14,302 nucleotides of DNA. Source: Myxococcales bacterium. GTDB taxonomy: Bacteria; Myxococcota; Bradymonadia; REDH01. Both the position numbers and the translations under genes were made by a program. Shown here piece by piece: positions 7,830-14,302 of this stretch. Location of the stretch: assembly GCA_018970625.1 (NCBI GenBank), contig JAGWVZ010000040.1, positions 1-14,302 on the forward strand. The letters run 5' to 3'. The notes under the pieces were generated by a model. It searched no databases and had not been told where the DNA came from. It worked only from the letters and a program-made list of their open reading frames with translations. Each line of letters starts with the position of its first letter. The stretch's first letter is position 1.

Positions 7830-7974
7830 GGCGGTGGTCGCTGCGGGCAGTGCGGCGGTCACGACCTGGCACGGTAGCCCCCCCTCCGCAGCCGCGTGGC
7901 ACGATGCCCCATCGACGTCAGGCGAGCCATCAGGCGTGGGCAGGCGGCGCGCCTGAGGTACGAGGTCCGGAATG

Positions 7975-8004
7975 TTGACCCCTGACTGTAAGGCGCGATA
8001 TGCA
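7975..8004 (+). promoter_or_regulatory. promoter candidate for the exported-protein cluster
   Basis: TTGACC (7975-7980) is a 5/6 match to the -35 box. After 18 bases comes TATGCA (7999-8004), a partial -10 box. A start near 8011 would leave a leader of about 23 bases carrying the GGAGGT at 8024-8029 that precedes the chosen start codon. Only the -35 box is a strong match. Confidence 0.45.
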
Positions 8005-8033
8005 GCCCGCCGCGAATGGTTGTGGAGGTCAAT

Positions 8034-9137
8034 GTGTCGGTCGCGCGTTCTTTCCTGTGGGGCGTTTGCCTTGTGCTGTGCGTTTCGGCTCCCGCTGCCG
8101 CCCTGGAGCCCGGCCAGACCGCGGCCATCCTCGCTGGCGCGCTCGCGCCTGACGACCTGCCCGAAGATGCGCTGGTGTCATCCGAACTCTACGCCGCGCA
8201 CCGCACCCGCATGGAGAGCGCCTGGCTGCGCTACGCGGACGAACGTGGGCGAACGCTGAACCTGTGGACGCTGGAACACATCGACCTGCCTGCCGGGGGT
8301 ACCGTGTTCTATCCGTTTTCAGGGCCCGATTTTGTCACCCCGCATCGTTTTCATCCGCACGCCGACCGTTACGTGATGGTGGCGATGCAGATCGCAGGTC
8401 GTCCTCCCGACTTTGGTGCCTCTGCCGCCCACAGCGCCTTGATTCTGGAAGTATTCCGGCAGGGAGCGTCGCAGTTTGGCGACCTGGGCTATTTTATTAC
8501 CGAGGAGCTGTACGAGGAGTTTCAGAATGGTGCGGCCGTCGAGGGAATCACCGGCATGCTCATGCTGATGGCGGTTCGCGAGGGGCATGAGGTGCTCTCC
8601 ATTGTTCCGGTCCGCGTCGACGAGCAGGGTGCCGTCGAGGAGCTCGATCCGGTGCAGGCCAGCGCCAGCGACTGGGCATCTGTGCGCATGAGGCTGCGCG
8701 ACACGACCGATGATCGCGAGGTCACGCTCGACTACCTGCGGCTGAATCTGGGCGATGCGTGGCTGGACGAGCACCCCGGCGACGCGACGTTTATTCGTGA
8801 TATGGCCTCGCACCCCATCGTGTTCAAGGCCGCTTCGCACATGCCCGAGACCGGTTGGTTCGAGACGCTGGTGACCGCCGCGCTGCAGCATTCGCCCCAC
8901 ATTGTGCAGGATGAGACAGGCATTCCATACGACCGGCTGGCATCGTCTTTTGATGTGACGCTCTATGGCCATTACACATTGCCCAACCGTTCTTTTTCGG
9001 CAGGGCAGCAACCGGCGCTGCGTTTGGCATACGCCGAGCGAGACGATATTGAGCCGCTGCCATTTGATTATGGGTACAATAAACCGTCGGGCTCGTGCCT
9101 GATGCTGGCGGTGCGCCCCACCCCGGTGACGCCGTGA
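8034..9137 (+). CDS. conserved secreted protein of unknown function with an FYPFSGPDF motif
   Basis: The protein is 367 residues long from GTG 8034. This start is chosen over ATG 8016 because GGAGGT at 8024-8029 is correctly spaced before the GTG and because it gives a clean signal peptide: MSVARSF, hydrophobic GVCLVLCVSAPAAA, with a cut just before LEPGQ. The mature protein has the motif TVFYPFSGPDFVTPHRFHP followed by DRYVMVAMQIAGRPPD, then a segment with LGYFITEELYEEF and GITGMLMLMAVREGHEVLSI. From memory, the same order (YPFSGPD, a yvl.gLEpvG-like strand, then a piLl.f.aR-like strand) occurs in a family of uncharacterised bacterial secreted proteins; no enzymatic role is known to me. It is periplasmic or exported. 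The next gene starts 14 bases after its stop, so it probably leads an operon with the two lipoproteins downstream. Confidence 0.88.
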   Translation: MSVARSFLWGVCLVLCVSAPAAALEPGQTAAILAGALAPDDLPEDALVSSELYAAHRTRMESAWLRYADERGRTLNLWTLEHIDLPAGGTVFYPFSGPDFVTPHRFHPHADRYVMVAMQIAGRPPDFGASAAHSALILEVFRQGASQFGDLGYFITEELYEEFQNGAAVEGITGMLMLMAVREGHEVLSIVPVRVDEQGAVEELDPVQASASDWASVRMRLRDTTDDREVTLDYLRLNLGDAWLDEHPGDATFIRDMASHPIVFKAASHMPETGWFETLVTAALQHSPHIVQDETGIPYDRLASSFDVTLYGHYTLPNRSFSAGQQPALRLAYAERDDIEPLPFDYGYNKPSGSCLMLAVRPTPVTP

Positions 9138-9151
9138 GGTGGATGACGGGC

Positions 9152-10426
9152 ATGAACACGCACGCCACCCACAGCACAGGGGCCGCCCTGCTCATGCTGA
9201 GTGTGGCGTGTCAGCCGCACGAGCTTCAGGTCGCCTGGAAATGGGGCGGATCGTGCCACGTCGCGCAGGATTGCCCGCCGGGGCCGGACAGCGAACCCAT
9301 GGCCTGCGATGGACGGCATTGCTGTGAGGATTCAGACGGCGACCGGCAGTGCGACAGCGTTGATCCGTGTCCCCGGGACCCTTACGACGACCGTGACAAT
9401 GACGGACGCTGCGAGGAGTCTGACCCTTGCCCGGCCGACCACCCGGACGACACGGACGCCGACAGCGTCTGTGACTCTGTTGATAACTGCCCGGCGCTCG
9501 CCAACGCGGACCAGTCCGACACCGACGTTGATGGTGCGGGCGATGCCTGCGATGCGTGTCCGGTGGATGCCACGAATGACACCGACCGCGATGGTCTGTG
9601 CGACTCGCTCGACCTGTGCGCCAGCGGCCGCTGCGCGCTCGGCGAAGCCTGCTCCACAGAGCGTGACTGCGGTGACGCAGCCTGCATCGCAGGGCGCTGT
9701 GTTCCCGACGGATTTCTGGCGATTTCGCAGGGGGAATTACCGCCATTCTCAACGATGACGACCGAGGTTCTGGTGGCGCAATGGAATATGGTGGTGCCCG
9801 AGCCGGCGCGCCGCCCTGCTCATCTGGCAGCGAGCCCGGTGACCGAAGTCAGCTGGTACGATGCGTTGTGGTTTCTGAATCAGTGGTCGGAAAACGACGA
9901 GTTTTCAGCGTGTTACCGTATGGTGGACTGTGTGGGAACACCTGGGATGGAGTGCGCGGAGCTGCAGTGTACCGGCGATTATGTATGCGCCGAAGTGACC
10001 TTTGTTGAAACGTGCACGGGTTATCGTCTGTTGACACTTGGGGAATGGGAGGTTGCTCAGAGCACGGTTGGCGCCATCGACGCGCTGGGTCTGGGGGTGT
10101 TCTGGAACGGTCGACAACCGCTGTGCCGGCAGCCCGGCGATGCCTCGTGTCTCGATGTCCCCTCGGCCGTACAGGCGGCGCCGGAAGCCTCATGGAGTGG
10201 TGGCGTCTCAGAGTGGGTCTGGGACACGCCAGCAGAGATGGCGCCCACAGCGGATGAACGCATCCGCACCGGCTGGCGGGTCGCGCCGGGTGGAAACTGG
10301 CGCTCGGGGGCCTGGTTGGGCCTTGCCGCTGACGATATGAACGTTCATCACGGGCGCCGGCGCAGCAACACCATCGGTCTGCGAGTCGTGTGGAATGGTG
10401 CCGCGACTGCCGAGGACACCGAATGA
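9152..10426 (+). CDS. TSP3-repeat lipoprotein with a C-terminal formylglycine-generating-enzyme-like (SUMF1) domain
   Basis: The protein has 424 residues. A lipoprotein-like signal ends at Cys20 (LLMLSVAC; the -3 residue is Ser, so the lipobox is not canonical). Residues about 60-154 are thrombospondin type-3 repeats, with DSDGD, DRDNDGRC, DTDADSVC, DTDVDGAGDAC and DTDRDGLC spaced by CP turns; these bind calcium in known proteins. A cysteine-rich piece follows (about 156-185, ending DCGDAACIAGRCV). Residues about 190-420 match the FGE/SUMF1 fold: SPVTEVSWYDALWFLNQWS, GYRLLTLGEWEVA, GGVSEWVWD, VAPGGNWRSG and GLRVVWNG. The copper-binding cysteine pair that active FGE carries after the GGS motif is absent, so a binding or structural role is more likely than sulfatase maturation. 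Start: ATG 9152, 9 bases after GAGGTGG; ATG 9143 abuts that site and is less likely. The stop overlaps a possible ATGA start of the next gene. Confidence 0.9.
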   Translation: MNTHATHSTGAALLMLSVACQPHELQVAWKWGGSCHVAQDCPPGPDSEPMACDGRHCCEDSDGDRQCDSVDPCPRDPYDDRDNDGRCEESDPCPADHPDDTDADSVCDSVDNCPALANADQSDTDVDGAGDACDACPVDATNDTDRDGLCDSLDLCASGRCALGEACSTERDCGDAACIAGRCVPDGFLAISQGELPPFSTMTTEVLVAQWNMVVPEPARRPAHLAASPVTEVSWYDALWFLNQWSENDEFSACYRMVDCVGTPGMECAELQCTGDYVCAEVTFVETCTGYRLLTLGEWEVAQSTVGAIDALGLGVFWNGRQPLCRQPGDASCLDVPSAVQAAPEASWSGGVSEWVWDTPAEMAPTADERIRTGWRVAPGGNWRSGAWLGLAADDMNVHHGRRRSNTIGLRVVWNGAATAEDTE

Positions 10427-10530
10427 GGCCGATGACTGTGCCAGGCGGTAGGTGGTCTTCGCGCGGGCGAAAAATGGCGGGACTCGGACATGTCTGCGTG
10501 CCGCAATGGACATGGCTGAGGCTGTCCTTC

Positions 10531-12111
10531 ATGCTCGTCGCCCCGTTCCGGGAACGGCTGGGCAGGGCGGGGGTCATGCTGATGCTGGCGTCGATGCTGA
10601 TGCAGGCGTGTGCACCGCGCGCCGACAGCACACAACGCGAAAACGAACATCCGTTGCAGGTGCCAGCCCCGTCGCCGCCGGACGAGCAGGAATGGCGAGC
10701 CGGGTTTTCGGCGGCCATGCAGCAGGTCGCGCACGGCGTGCATGTTGCGCGGGGGGTGTTACCGCGCGCGCCCGATCCGGCAGCGGCGGGGTACACGTTT
10801 CTGGTAGAGCTGGACGCCGCGCGTGATCAGTCGCGCTGGTTCGACAAGGCTTCGATTCTGGCCGACCGTGACACGCTGGAGTCGTGGTATTCGGAGCACG
10901 ATTATGTGCCGGTAGCGAACTCGCTGGCGCTGGTGGCGATTCCAGTGCCGGGCGTGGAACAGCCGCGCATGTACTGGTACTCGTGGGGTGATACCGGATT
11001 TATTGTGCCGCAGACGATGTTTCATCCGGCGTCGACGGTGAAGCTGGGCACCACGGTGGCCGCGCTCATGTTTGCAGCCCGGCAGGGACTTACTGGCGAA
11101 GCTTACGTGGAATTCGACGACGTGTCGGGAAATTATTCCGGTCGAATTCGGGATATTTATTACAATACGCTGATGTTCAGCAGCAACGCGGATTATAACC
11201 GTCTGGGTGCCATCGCAGGCTTTGATACGCTCAATAACGAATTATTGTCGCCACGCTGGGGGCTTCCGAACATGGCCATTCAGTCGCGGTATGGCGGGCG
11301 CGGGCGTGGTGCGGGATTTCGCAATTCACCAGAAATTGAATGGCGGGAAGGCTCGTCAGAAGGAGTCATTCCTGAGAGGAATAGCGAGGCGCCTGCACCG
11401 GATTGCGCCGGAAATTGCACGACCCTGTTTGAGTTACAGGAGATTCTTCGTCGGGTCATGCTGCATCATGAGCTGCCGGTGGACGAGCGATTCCCGATTG
11501 CCGATGAGGATATTGCTCGCATCCACGAGCACCTGCTGGTTACGCGGGACCGCCTGCAATCGGCGCCCGAGGACACTCTGGGCGGCGAAAATGTACAGGT
11601 GTTTAATAATGTGGGGAGAATTCCGGGTACCGTGCTCGTGGAAAATGCATTTCTGTTGCAGCCAGGGAATGGTCGCCGCGCATTTGCAGCCGTTTCGATT
11701 GGTTTTCCGCGTGCGCTTGGTGACGACAGCACGAACACCGTCGCATGGTTGAGCGCGCTCTGCCGGAACAGCCTTCTGGCCGTGCTTGACCGTGACCACG
11801 AGGGCCCCGGCCTGCAACACAACGCCGGGATTCCCATGGAGGTCACTGTGTCGGCAAACGGTGAGTCGGCTGCCGCCCTGCTTCGTGTGGACGTTCGGGT
11901 CGAAGACGCCGATCGGGTGGTGGTGTGGCGAAATCGCGAGCGGGTGGCCGAGCTGCTGGCCGAACCATGGAATGGCATGACGCTGCCGTTCTTTGTCTTG
12001 TCTGACCTGGCTCCGCCTTCCGGGCCATGGGTGCTCACGGTCGAGGCATTCCGCGGCGCAGAGGCTGTGGCGTATCAGGCATGGTGGTTGGCAGGCGCTG
12101 CGACCCCGTGA
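10531..12111 (+). CDS. lipoprotein with a class A beta-lactamase-like serine hydrolase domain
   Basis: From ATG 10531 the protein has 526 residues and a clear lipoprotein signal: MLVAPFRERLGR, hydrophobic AGVMLMLASML, lipobox LMQAC with Cys26. GAGG at 10518-10521 serves as ribosome site. ATG 10423, coupled as ATGA to the previous gene and preceded by GAGG, is a rival start, but it would put the lipobox about 60 residues in. The catalytic domain shows SxxK as Ser168-Thr-Val-Lys171 in HPASTVKL and an SxN motif Ser217-Ser-Asn219 in MFSSNADYNRLGAIAGF, both in beta-lactamase/PBP order. The KTG position seems to be GRIPGT near the strand before NAFLLQPG, and no ExxLN glutamate loop is evident. The last 100 residues look like a beta-sandwich. 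Likely anchored to the envelope and acting on peptidoglycan or a related amide or ester; true beta-lactamase activity is doubtful given the changed motifs. Confidence 0.85.
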   Translation: MLVAPFRERLGRAGVMLMLASMLMQACAPRADSTQRENEHPLQVPAPSPPDEQEWRAGFSAAMQQVAHGVHVARGVLPRAPDPAAAGYTFLVELDAARDQSRWFDKASILADRDTLESWYSEHDYVPVANSLALVAIPVPGVEQPRMYWYSWGDTGFIVPQTMFHPASTVKLGTTVAALMFAARQGLTGEAYVEFDDVSGNYSGRIRDIYYNTLMFSSNADYNRLGAIAGFDTLNNELLSPRWGLPNMAIQSRYGGRGRGAGFRNSPEIEWREGSSEGVIPERNSEAPAPDCAGNCTTLFELQEILRRVMLHHELPVDERFPIADEDIARIHEHLLVTRDRLQSAPEDTLGGENVQVFNNVGRIPGTVLVENAFLLQPGNGRRAFAAVSIGFPRALGDDSTNTVAWLSALCRNSLLAVLDRDHEGPGLQHNAGIPMEVTVSANGESAAALLRVDVRVEDADRVVVWRNRERVAELLAEPWNGMTLPFFVLSDLAPPSGPWVLTVEAFRGAEAVAYQAWWLAGAATP

Positions 12112-12178
12112 CCGCGAACGCGGTGCGGACACGAGTCGTGGCCAGCGATGCCGGTAGGACGGGCCAGCCGGGCCTACC
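12111..12178 (+). terminator. two hairpins after the exported-protein cluster (weak terminator candidate)
   Basis: ACCGC (12111-12115) pairs with GCGGT (12120-12124) around GAAC, starting at the stop codon. A second stem pairs GGTAGG (12153-12158) with CCTACC (12173-12178) and has a GC-rich loop that may pair further. Neither is followed by a T-run, so intrinsic termination is uncertain. Confidence 0.3.
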
Positions 12179-12186
12179 ATGGGAAG

Positions 12187-12249
12187 GCTGCAAAAGGCCG
12201 AACGGAACCGCTGCAAAAGGCTGAACGGAACCGCTGCAAAAGGCCGAAC
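12187..12249 (+). repeat. 23-bp direct tandem repeat, 2.7 copies
   Basis: The unit GCTGCAAAAGGCCGAACGG plus AACC starts at 12187 and again at 12210 and 12233; the last copy stops after 17 bases. Copy 2 has one change (GGCCG to GGCTG). It sits between the lipoprotein gene and the ATPase gene. No coding role is seen. Confidence 0.9.
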
Positions 12250-12316
12250 AGCGTCTTGAAGTATCTGAAAAGATGAGCTAACAGATGAAGCTCCAACTTT
12301 CCCGGAATATTGCTCC

Positions 12317-13579
12317 ATGTCAGGCTATCGCGCTCGCATTGCAGATGCCGAACTTGTGTCACGTCTGGAGTATACGGGCGCTGTCGTGATTGAAGGTCCG
12401 AAGGCGTGCGGCAAGACGTCCACGGGCAGAGCGCACACGGTGAGCGAGGTGTTACTCGATACAGATGCGACGGCGCGTGCGTTATTGGATGTTAACCCGG
12501 CCCTCATTCTGCGGGGTGCGACTCCCCGGCTTATCGATGAGTGGCAAACGGCGCCCCAAATCTGGAATCATGTTCGGCGGGCGCTGGACGAGTTCAACAC
12601 GCCAGGGCAGTTCATCCTGACCGGCTCGGCCATGCCAGCTGATGATATCGTTCGCCACACGGGTGCGGGACGAATCGGCCGTATGCGCATGCGCCCCATG
12701 AATTCGCAGGAGAGCGGGTTTTCGCAACCGCTGATTCGCTTTTCTGACCTCCTGGAGGACCACGAGATTGCCGTCGAAGTGCGCGAACCTGAATTGCGCG
12801 AGGTCGTCGAAGAAGTGTGTCGTGGTGGGTGGCCCGGGTGGCGAGACTTGAGGCTGGACGCCGTTCTGAAGCGCAACCGCGACTACATTGACGAGGTGTG
12901 TCGAACGGACATCGCCCGGGTGGATGGCACGGCGCGTGATCCGGAGCGGGTGCGACAGTTCGCCAGGGCATACAGCCGACACATCGGCACGCAGGCCCCC
13001 GTTAGTGAAATGACATACGGTTCACTCGACGGGACAACATCGGCCGCGATGCATGAAGACTCGGCGCGGGCATATTTTGCTGCCCTGGACCGATTAATGC
13101 TCATCGAAGAGCTGCCGCCATGGAGCACGCACCTTCGCTCCCGTGCCCGACAATTGCAGCGCCCCAAACGATACTGGGTGTGTCCGTCGCTTGCTGTCGC
13201 TGCGCTTCGCGCAACCCCGGCGCAACTGGAAGCAGACCTGCCATTTTTCGGGCTCCTGTTTGAGTCCATGGTCGTTCGCGACCTTCAGGTTCTGGCGCAG
13301 GCGAACGACGCAGCGCTCTCGCAGTTTCGGGACTCCAACGGCGTCGAAGCCGACGTGATTCTGCAAATGGCCGACGGCCGTTGGGGGGCTATCGAGGTAA
13401 AGCTCGGCATGGGGCAGGTGGACGCTGCTGCCGCGAGCCTGCTTCGATTTGTTGCACAAATTGATACCCAGCGCGCGGGCCCTCCGTCGTTTCTGGCGGT
13501 GATTGTGGGGATTGGCCGCTGGGCGTATCGTCGGCCCGATGGTGTGTACGTGGTGCCTCTGGCGGGGTTGGGTTGTTGA
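12317..13579 (+). CDS. AAA family ATPase with DUF4143-type C-terminal domain
   Basis: This 420-residue cytoplasmic protein has the architecture of the widespread AAA_14/DUF4143 family. The N-terminal ATPase shows Walker A GPKACGKT (27-34), Walker B RLIDEWQ with Asp74 and Glu75, and a sensor-1-like FILTGSA near 100. A WPGW-containing segment (EVCRGGWPGW, about 165-175) marks the family. The C-terminal part has Glu344-x-Asp346 (GVEADVIL) and Glu360-x-Lys362 (AIEVKLG), which together look like a PD-(D/E)xK nuclease core. Proteins of this family are very common, often strain-variable, and their role is not settled; links to mobile DNA, defence or stress have been proposed. It stands alone, without an adjacent antitoxin or transposase. 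Start ATG 12317 has only a weak GGAAT about 10 bases upstream. A tandem repeat lies 68 bases ahead. Confidence 0.92.
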   Translation: MSGYRARIADAELVSRLEYTGAVVIEGPKACGKTSTGRAHTVSEVLLDTDATARALLDVNPALILRGATPRLIDEWQTAPQIWNHVRRALDEFNTPGQFILTGSAMPADDIVRHTGAGRIGRMRMRPMNSQESGFSQPLIRFSDLLEDHEIAVEVREPELREVVEEVCRGGWPGWRDLRLDAVLKRNRDYIDEVCRTDIARVDGTARDPERVRQFARAYSRHIGTQAPVSEMTYGSLDGTTSAAMHEDSARAYFAALDRLMLIEELPPWSTHLRSRARQLQRPKRYWVCPSLAVAALRATPAQLEADLPFFGLLFESMVVRDLQVLAQANDAALSQFRDSNGVEADVILQMADGRWGAIEVKLGMGQVDAAAASLLRFVAQIDTQRAGPPSFLAVIVGIGRWAYRRPDGVYVVPLAGLGC

Positions 13580-13757
13580 CAGCAGGCAGCGCCGACCGGG
13601 TAAAGCGGTTCTGTTCCCCGGGGTTGACCTGTAGCGTGCAGGGTTGTGCGCGCGGTTTCATCGACTGCGCCGGTTGACGCGGGAATGAATTCGCACCACG
13701 CTTTGTGTCTTCTGCGGCCCTCATGGCGAAGGCCTTCTCTACCGTAGGCGACTTTGT

Positions 13758-14302
13758 ATGGCGTCTGATACCGCTTCTTCGGCAGCCGGCCGTTTCGCGT
13801 CCCCGGTGCGTATCTGGTTTGTGACGGATGGCACGGCCGAGCAGCAGGGTTGGCAGACGCCGCTGGCCGATGCGCTGGTCCGGTCTGGCGCCGGTCAGAT
13901 CGATGTGTTCAGCGCGCCGCGTGCCCTGGCCGAGACGGCGCGTGGCCTGCTGGAGCAGGGCACGGCGATGCTGGCGCGCACGTTTCGGGTGTCGGGTACC
14001 GATGAGGCGGTCGATGCGGCGGAGCTGATGCAGCGCCATCGGCCAGATGTGATTCTGGTGGATCATCCGGGCGTACTGCGGCTGCTGGAGCTGGTACGAG
14101 ACGCGACGCGTTCGAGCGCCCTGCACATCGGGGTGGTGGGTAGCTGGACCGACGTGGATGCGTGGCAGGGCTGTCGAGCCGACGCGGTGGTGGTTCCGGA
14201 CGACGATCAGGGGTGGGCCTTGCGCCGCGCGGGGATGGCCGAGGCGGCGCTTCGGGTCGCAGGGCCGGCGGTGCCAGCCGGATTTGTACGGCAGGATCCA
14301 GC
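13758..14302 (+). CDS. N-terminal part of a glycosyltransferase-like protein, MGDG synthase / MurG class (partial)
   Basis: From ATG 13758 the frame stays open to the window end, giving 181 residues of a longer protein. After a short polar leader, VRIWFVTDGTAEQQGWQTPL forms a first strand and turn; MQRHRPDVILVDHPGVLRLL matches the segment in GT28-type enzymes where PDvIvs.hp ends the strand carrying the acceptor-site histidine. Further on, HIGVVGSWTDVDAW, CRADAVVVPDDDQGWALRRAGM and VAGPAVPAGFVR match the usual order: a T.D.. motif, a D.y.V..e.....l...G segment, then the G.Pv...F link to the C-terminal nucleotide-sugar domain. Such enzymes move a sugar to diacylglycerol or other lipid acceptors at the inner membrane. 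The donor-binding half is outside the window, so the substrate is unknown. The ribosome site is weak (TAGG about 9 bases before). Codon use is strongly GC-rich at third positions, supporting a real gene. Confidence 0.75.
   Translation, partial: MASDTASSAAGRFASPVRIWFVTDGTAEQQGWQTPLADALVRSGAGQIDVFSAPRALAETARGLLEQGTAMLARTFRVSGTDEAVDAAELMQRHRPDVILVDHPGVLRLLELVRDATRSSALHIGVVGSWTDVDAWQGCRADAVVVPDDDQGWALRRAGMAEAALRVAGPAVPAGFVRQDP

Noticed and set aside
7453..7902. Minus-strand frame of 149 codons
   Set aside because: It runs through the tRNA-Cys gene and its terminator on the opposite strand, and its residues are arginine- and proline-rich without any motif.
8319..9011. Minus-strand frame of 230 codons
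   Set aside because: It is antisense to the secreted-protein gene, which has a signal peptide, ribosome site and family motif; the antisense product has no features.
9849..10796. Minus-strand frame of 315 codons
   Set aside because: It lies across the FGE-like domain and the signal region of the next lipoprotein, both well supported on the plus strand; its residue make-up is low-complexity.
12187..12249. CRISPR array
   Set aside because: The repeats are head-to-tail with no spacers, so this is a simple tandem repeat; no cas gene is present.
11434..12318. Minus-strand frame of 294 codons containing a repeated peptide
   Set aside because: The repeated peptide is only the 23-bp DNA repeat read backwards, and the rest is antisense to the serine hydrolase gene.
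13389..14126. Minus-strand frame of 245 codons
   Set aside because: It overlaps the ends of two supported plus-strand genes (ATPase and glycosyltransferase-like) and shows no domain.

Overview
The window looks like part of the chromosome of a high-GC Gram-negative bacterium. Genes with aspartate-rich thrombospondin type-3 repeats, cysteine-rich segments and lipoprotein signals, together with the overall codon style, suggest a member of the former Deltaproteobacteria (Myxococcota or Bradymonadales-like). This is an inference from gene content; no rRNA or marker gene in the window proves it.

Layout. Positions 3-251 (+) hold the C-terminal end of a protein that fits NAD(P)-dependent glycerol-3-phosphate dehydrogenase (GpsA). 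Convergent to it on the minus strand is a two-gene operon, dabA (6770-3342) followed after 2 bp by dabB (3339-280). It encodes a DAB-type inorganic-carbon accumulation complex: a zinc, beta-carbonic-anhydrase-like subunit (DUF2309) and a membrane subunit related to the proton-pumping antiporter subunits of complex I. The DabB here is unusual: at 1019 residues it joins a NuoL-like module to a second, NuoM-like module that has lost typical charged residues. The dabA leader carries two overlapping, mutually exclusive inverted repeats.

Positions 6771-7715 are poor in clear genes. They hold one doubtful small secreted-protein ORF on the minus strand and a promoter-like site for a tRNA-Cys gene (7716-7787), which is followed by a terminator hairpin. 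A plus-strand cluster of three exported proteins follows (8034-12111): a conserved secreted protein of unknown function, a probable calcium-binding TSP3-repeat lipoprotein with a degenerate formylglycine-generating-enzyme fold, and a lipoprotein with a class A beta-lactamase-like serine hydrolase domain. A promoter candidate lies just ahead of the first, and the spacing of the three suggests a single transcript devoted to the cell envelope.

After a 23-bp tandem repeat (12187-12249) comes a stand-alone AAA ATPase with a DUF4143-type C-terminal half (12317-13579). The window ends inside a gene (13758 onward, +) whose N-terminal part resembles the MurG / monogalactosyldiacylglycerol-synthase class of glycosyltransferases.

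The best candidate for something new is the DAB locus: an intact zinc site in DabA, a fused two-module DabB, and a possible RNA switch in the leader.
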